DNA from: a virus
Direction: 5' to 3' (one strand)
IMG/VR virus record: IMGVR_UViG_3300042879_001019
Span: 1 to 60,162 of that record
DNA: 60,162 bases
Of the stretch, positions 57,868 through 60,162 are shown piece by piece. The notes beneath the pieces are model-generated. The model was not told the DNA's origin, did no database searches, and was given only the letters and a program-made list of their open reading frames with translations. How positions within the stretch are numbered: the stretch's first letter is position 1; the number at the start of each line of letters is the position of its first letter. Made by a program: the position numbers and the translations under genes.

Positions 57868-59427
57868 ATGAGCATACCAGTAGGAACAAAATTTATAGGG
57901 ATATCTCCAAATGTAAATATGACAGAGAGGAAGTCAGCTCAGGCTAACAGTCCATCAGAGGTTTACACTATTGAGGATATTAAAGATGGAGGTGTTCCTG
58001 ATAGTAGAACGATTACTATTAATGGTACAACATCTGATTTAACAGCAAATAGAACTTACACAGTTACAGATGCAAATCTTTCAACAAGTGATATAACTAC
58101 AAATAATGTAAGTACATCGAAACATGGATTTGCACCTAAAGCACCGAATGATACGTCTCAATATTTAAGAGGTGATGGAAACTGGGCATCAATACCAACA
58201 ACAACAGGAGTATGGGGTATATCTAATACATCGGGTGTTTATACTTTCTATTCTACTCTTACTCTTGCTATGGCAGCAGCTACATCAGGACAGACTATTG
58301 AATTATTTGCTGATGTTATTGAAACAGGAGCTGTGACTATTACTTTAAAGAATGGAGTTAATTTTAATTTCAATGGTCACACATATACTTTAAATAATGC
58401 CAATACTGTTAATGCTTTACAAGATAATGGAGTAGCTGTTAATTGTACTATATTTAATGGAAGTATTTTGAGAACAGGAGGAGCAGGGTATGCTTTATCA
58501 GTGACAGGTGCATCATTAATTAGAGGAGATAAATTTAATCTTTTAGGTGCTACAGGAGGGCAGTATAATTGTCTTTCAATTAATAATGCAAATGCTGCTG
58601 TTTATAATATGTTTTGTCGAAATAGTGCTGGTTTTGGTACTATTATTCTTGCTGGCTCTTTATATGATTCAGTTTGTATTGGAGTAAATGGAGTTGGGTT
58701 ATATACTACTGGACTTGTAAGTAATTGTACTGCATCAGGATTTGGAGCTCAATCACTTCAAATTGCTGCAGGAGGTAGAGCAATAAAATGTATAGCTTAT
58801 AACGGTACAGTAGCCATTGAAAACTCTGGAATTGCAATAGATTGTGTTGCTTATAACACAATTGGAATAGCTATGAATATACAAGGTGGAAGCACCAGCT
58901 TAAATTGTTCAGCCTTTTCTACCGCATCTACAGGATTGAGTAGTAATGGAAATGGAACAATAGAAAATTGTAGAGGATTTTCAACAGCAGGTGTAGGAAT
59001 AGGTATGATTAATGGTAGGATTGATAGTTGTATAGCATATTCAGCCACAAGTAATGCAATTACAACTACTAATTCAGGAGGGATAACTTCTCAAATAGTA
59101 AACTCCCATGCTATATCAGTAGCTGCTGCAGCTATTTCAGCAGCAAATGCAAATGCTGGTTCTACTATACACAAAACAATGGTTGAATGTTATTGGCCAA
59201 ATGCAGGTGGTCATGCTGTTGTGACGTCAAGTGCAGGTGCTAACTTAGAAGTAATTCAATGTTTTTTAAGAACAAATAATACTTCTGCAAATGCAATTAA
59301 CTCAACTGTTGCAAAAACAGTTAACTATTCACAAAATGCATATAAAGGAATGACAACTCCAATAAATGCTAATATTACACAAGGAATAACTAATACAGAA
59401 GATAATCAAGGAAATATATTAATATAA
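57868..59427 (+). CDS. Tail fibre/spike protein B, beta-helix
   Basis: 519 residues. The N-terminal anchor (MSIPVGTKFIGISPNVNMTE) is shared with the preceding fibre. A middle linker contains the widespread phage fibre segment KHGFAPKAPNDTSQYLRGDG. The C-terminal 300 residues consist of short repeats such as CIAYNGTVAIENSGIAIDCV, typical of a right-handed parallel beta-helix that binds or degrades surface polysaccharide. No catalytic residues can be assigned. Confidence 0.8.
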   Translation: MSIPVGTKFIGISPNVNMTERKSAQANSPSEVYTIEDIKDGGVPDSRTITINGTTSDLTANRTYTVTDANLSTSDITTNNVSTSKHGFAPKAPNDTSQYLRGDGNWASIPTTTGVWGISNTSGVYTFYSTLTLAMAAATSGQTIELFADVIETGAVTITLKNGVNFNFNGHTYTLNNANTVNALQDNGVAVNCTIFNGSILRTGGAGYALSVTGASLIRGDKFNLLGATGGQYNCLSINNANAAVYNMFCRNSAGFGTIILAGSLYDSVCIGVNGVGLYTTGLVSNCTASGFGAQSLQIAAGGRAIKCIAYNGTVAIENSGIAIDCVAYNTIGIAMNIQGGSTSLNCSAFSTASTGLSSNGNGTIENCRGFSTAGVGIGMINGRIDSCIAYSATSNAITTTNSGGITSQIVNSHAISVAAAAISAANANAGSTIHKTMVECYWPNAGGHAVVTSSAGANLEVIQCFLRTNNTSANAINSTVAKTVNYSQNAYKGMTTPINANITQGITNTEDNQGNILI

Positions 59428-59433
59428 TAAGCT

Positions 59434-59610
59434 ATGGAAAATTTACAACAAATAGTATTACAAGAAACTACTGCTCCTTATGTAAGAGCATTAGCACAGT
59501 ATGGAACAGGATTTATGCCTGAGAATCAAGTTGAAGTTGTCTACTCTGAATTATCAGATGATGATAAAGCAATTTGGGATGCATTTGTAACAATGATAAA
59601 AAGTAAATAG
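59434..59610 (+). CDS. Small hypothetical protein (58 residues)
   Basis: MENLQQIVLQETTAPYVRAL ... SDDDKAIWDAFVTMIKSK, acidic and helical. It begins seven bases after the beta-helix fibre gene. Possibly a fibre-associated or lysis-control protein; no motif. Confidence 0.62.
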   Translation: MENLQQIVLQETTAPYVRALAQYGTGFMPENQVEVVYSELSDDDKAIWDAFVTMIKSK

Positions 59611-59638
59611 TCATGGCGGTAATAACAAGTATGTCTTA

Positions 59639-60088
59639 ATGCGCTATCTAATCCCACTACTATTTATAATTATTTCCTGCACACCTCAAAGAAGATTTGA
59701 TAGGCTAGTTAAAAAGTATCCATATCTTTTAACTAATGACAGCCTTGTTATCAGAGATACAATTAGAGATACCATTCGTATCACTATACCTGAAGTTGAA
59801 GTCGATACAATTGTAAGTATAAAAGAACTTTACGATACAGTTACTATAGAGAAAGACCGCATAAAAGTTAAGGTATGGCGAGTAAAAGACAAGGTGTATA
59901 TCAACGGTAAATGCGACACTATATACATCGAAAAGCCGATAGAACGGATAGTATACAGGAAGATACCTATAAAGTATTACGAGAAGACTCCTTGGTATAA
60001 GGTGTTGTTGCATAATGTTCTAGGAATTTTATTAATTTTGCTAGTAATATATATTACGTACAGAATTATAAAAAACTACTTACTTTGA
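59639..60088 (+). CDS. Spanin-like lipoprotein with C-terminal membrane anchor (putative u-spanin)
   Basis: 149 residues. A lipoprotein signal (MRYLIPLLFIIISC, lipobox cysteine at residue 14) would place the N-terminus in the outer membrane. A charged beta-rich middle is rich in DTI/DTV (IRDTIRDTIRITIPEVEVDT). The C-terminus is a transmembrane helix (LLHNVLGILLILLVIYITYR) for the inner membrane. One protein spanning both membranes is the layout of unimolecular spanins, which fuse the envelopes in the last step of lysis. A holin-like gene follows with a 4-base overlap. Confidence 0.75.
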   Translation: MRYLIPLLFIIISCTPQRRFDRLVKKYPYLLTNDSLVIRDTIRDTIRITIPEVEVDTIVSIKELYDTVTIEKDRIKVKVWRVKDKVYINGKCDTIYIEKPIERIVYRKIPIKYYEKTPWYKVLLHNVLGILLILLVIYITYRIIKNYLL

Positions 60089-60162
60089 AAACGAAATTAC
60101 TTTTACTAGCAACATCAATTCTAGCAGTCTTGTCCCCAGTTAAACCAATGATATATGTTGCA
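60085..60162 (+). CDS. Holin-like protein (3' end cut by window)
   Basis: Starts with TTG at 60085, overlapping the spanin stop (TTGA), and stays open to the window end. The 26 residues seen (MKTKLLLLATSILAVLSPVK, PMIYVA) are a hydrophobic segment like the beginning of Bacteroidota phage holins, which form the membrane lesion that releases the endolysin. Partial, so uncertain. Confidence 0.6.
   Translation, partial: MKTKLLLLATSILAVLSPVKPMIYVA

Noticed and set aside
59613-59639. 8-codon ORF MAVITSMS before the spanin gene
   Set aside because: Its stop overlaps the spanin ATG (TAATG), so it may be a coupling leader, but too short to support as a gene.

Overview
The window is most of a lytic, tailed, short-tailed (podovirus-type) phage genome from a Bacteroidota host, probably a flavobacterial or crAss-like relative. 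Three things point there: a crAss-type late gene order (TerL, portal, scaffold, major capsid, ring/adaptor proteins, very large tail-nozzle protein, internal proteins, giant internal protein); a BACON-type domain in the nozzle protein; and promoters resembling the Bacteroidota -33 TTG / -7 TAnnTTTG pattern with few Shine-Dalgarno sequences. The DNA is AT-rich. I see no integrase, no tRNA gene, no CRISPR, no DNA polymerase and no RNA polymerase in the window. TerL is cut at the left edge and a holin-like gene at the right edge.

Layout. (1) 1-27435, plus strand: packaging and virion genes ending in a 3024-residue protein with an HEFGH metallopeptidase-type motif, closed by a strong hairpin terminator (27493-27530). 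(2) 27420-49377, minus strand: a compact, overlapping early/middle block. It encodes a phosphoesterase, VRR-NUC nuclease, SF2 helicase, P-loop ATPase, primase-helicase, a DnaA domain-IV protein, a MazG-like protein, an SSB-like DUF3127 protein, a PD-(D/E)XK exonuclease, a C5 cytosine methyltransferase and an HNH nuclease, followed by a long run of very small genes. Many of these small genes are under 60 codons and are listed here from direct reading. (3) 49378-50476: about 1.1 kb without convincing genes, rich in inverted and direct repeats, at the divergence point; the best candidate for an origin or control region. (4) 50477-60162, plus strand: a groEL-groES pair, small conserved basic proteins, a tail-fibre cassette containing a GIY-YIG homing nuclease, then lysis genes (spanin-like lipoprotein, holin-like start). 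One wHTH regulator (53530-54048) runs against the flow.

The most striking result is a pair of complete, 55-56 nt type I hammerhead self-cleaving ribozymes on the minus strand (47812-47867 and 49146-49200). They share stem I, the core and stem II but have different, fully paired stem III sequences. Each is embedded at the 3' end of one small gene and would cut the polycistronic RNA 19-22 nt before the start codon of the next. Other notable points are a tail-nozzle gene divided by a single in-frame TAA between two inserted domains, adjacent phage GroEL and GroES genes in reversed order, and a three-segment mutually exclusive hairpin just before the HNH nuclease start codon.
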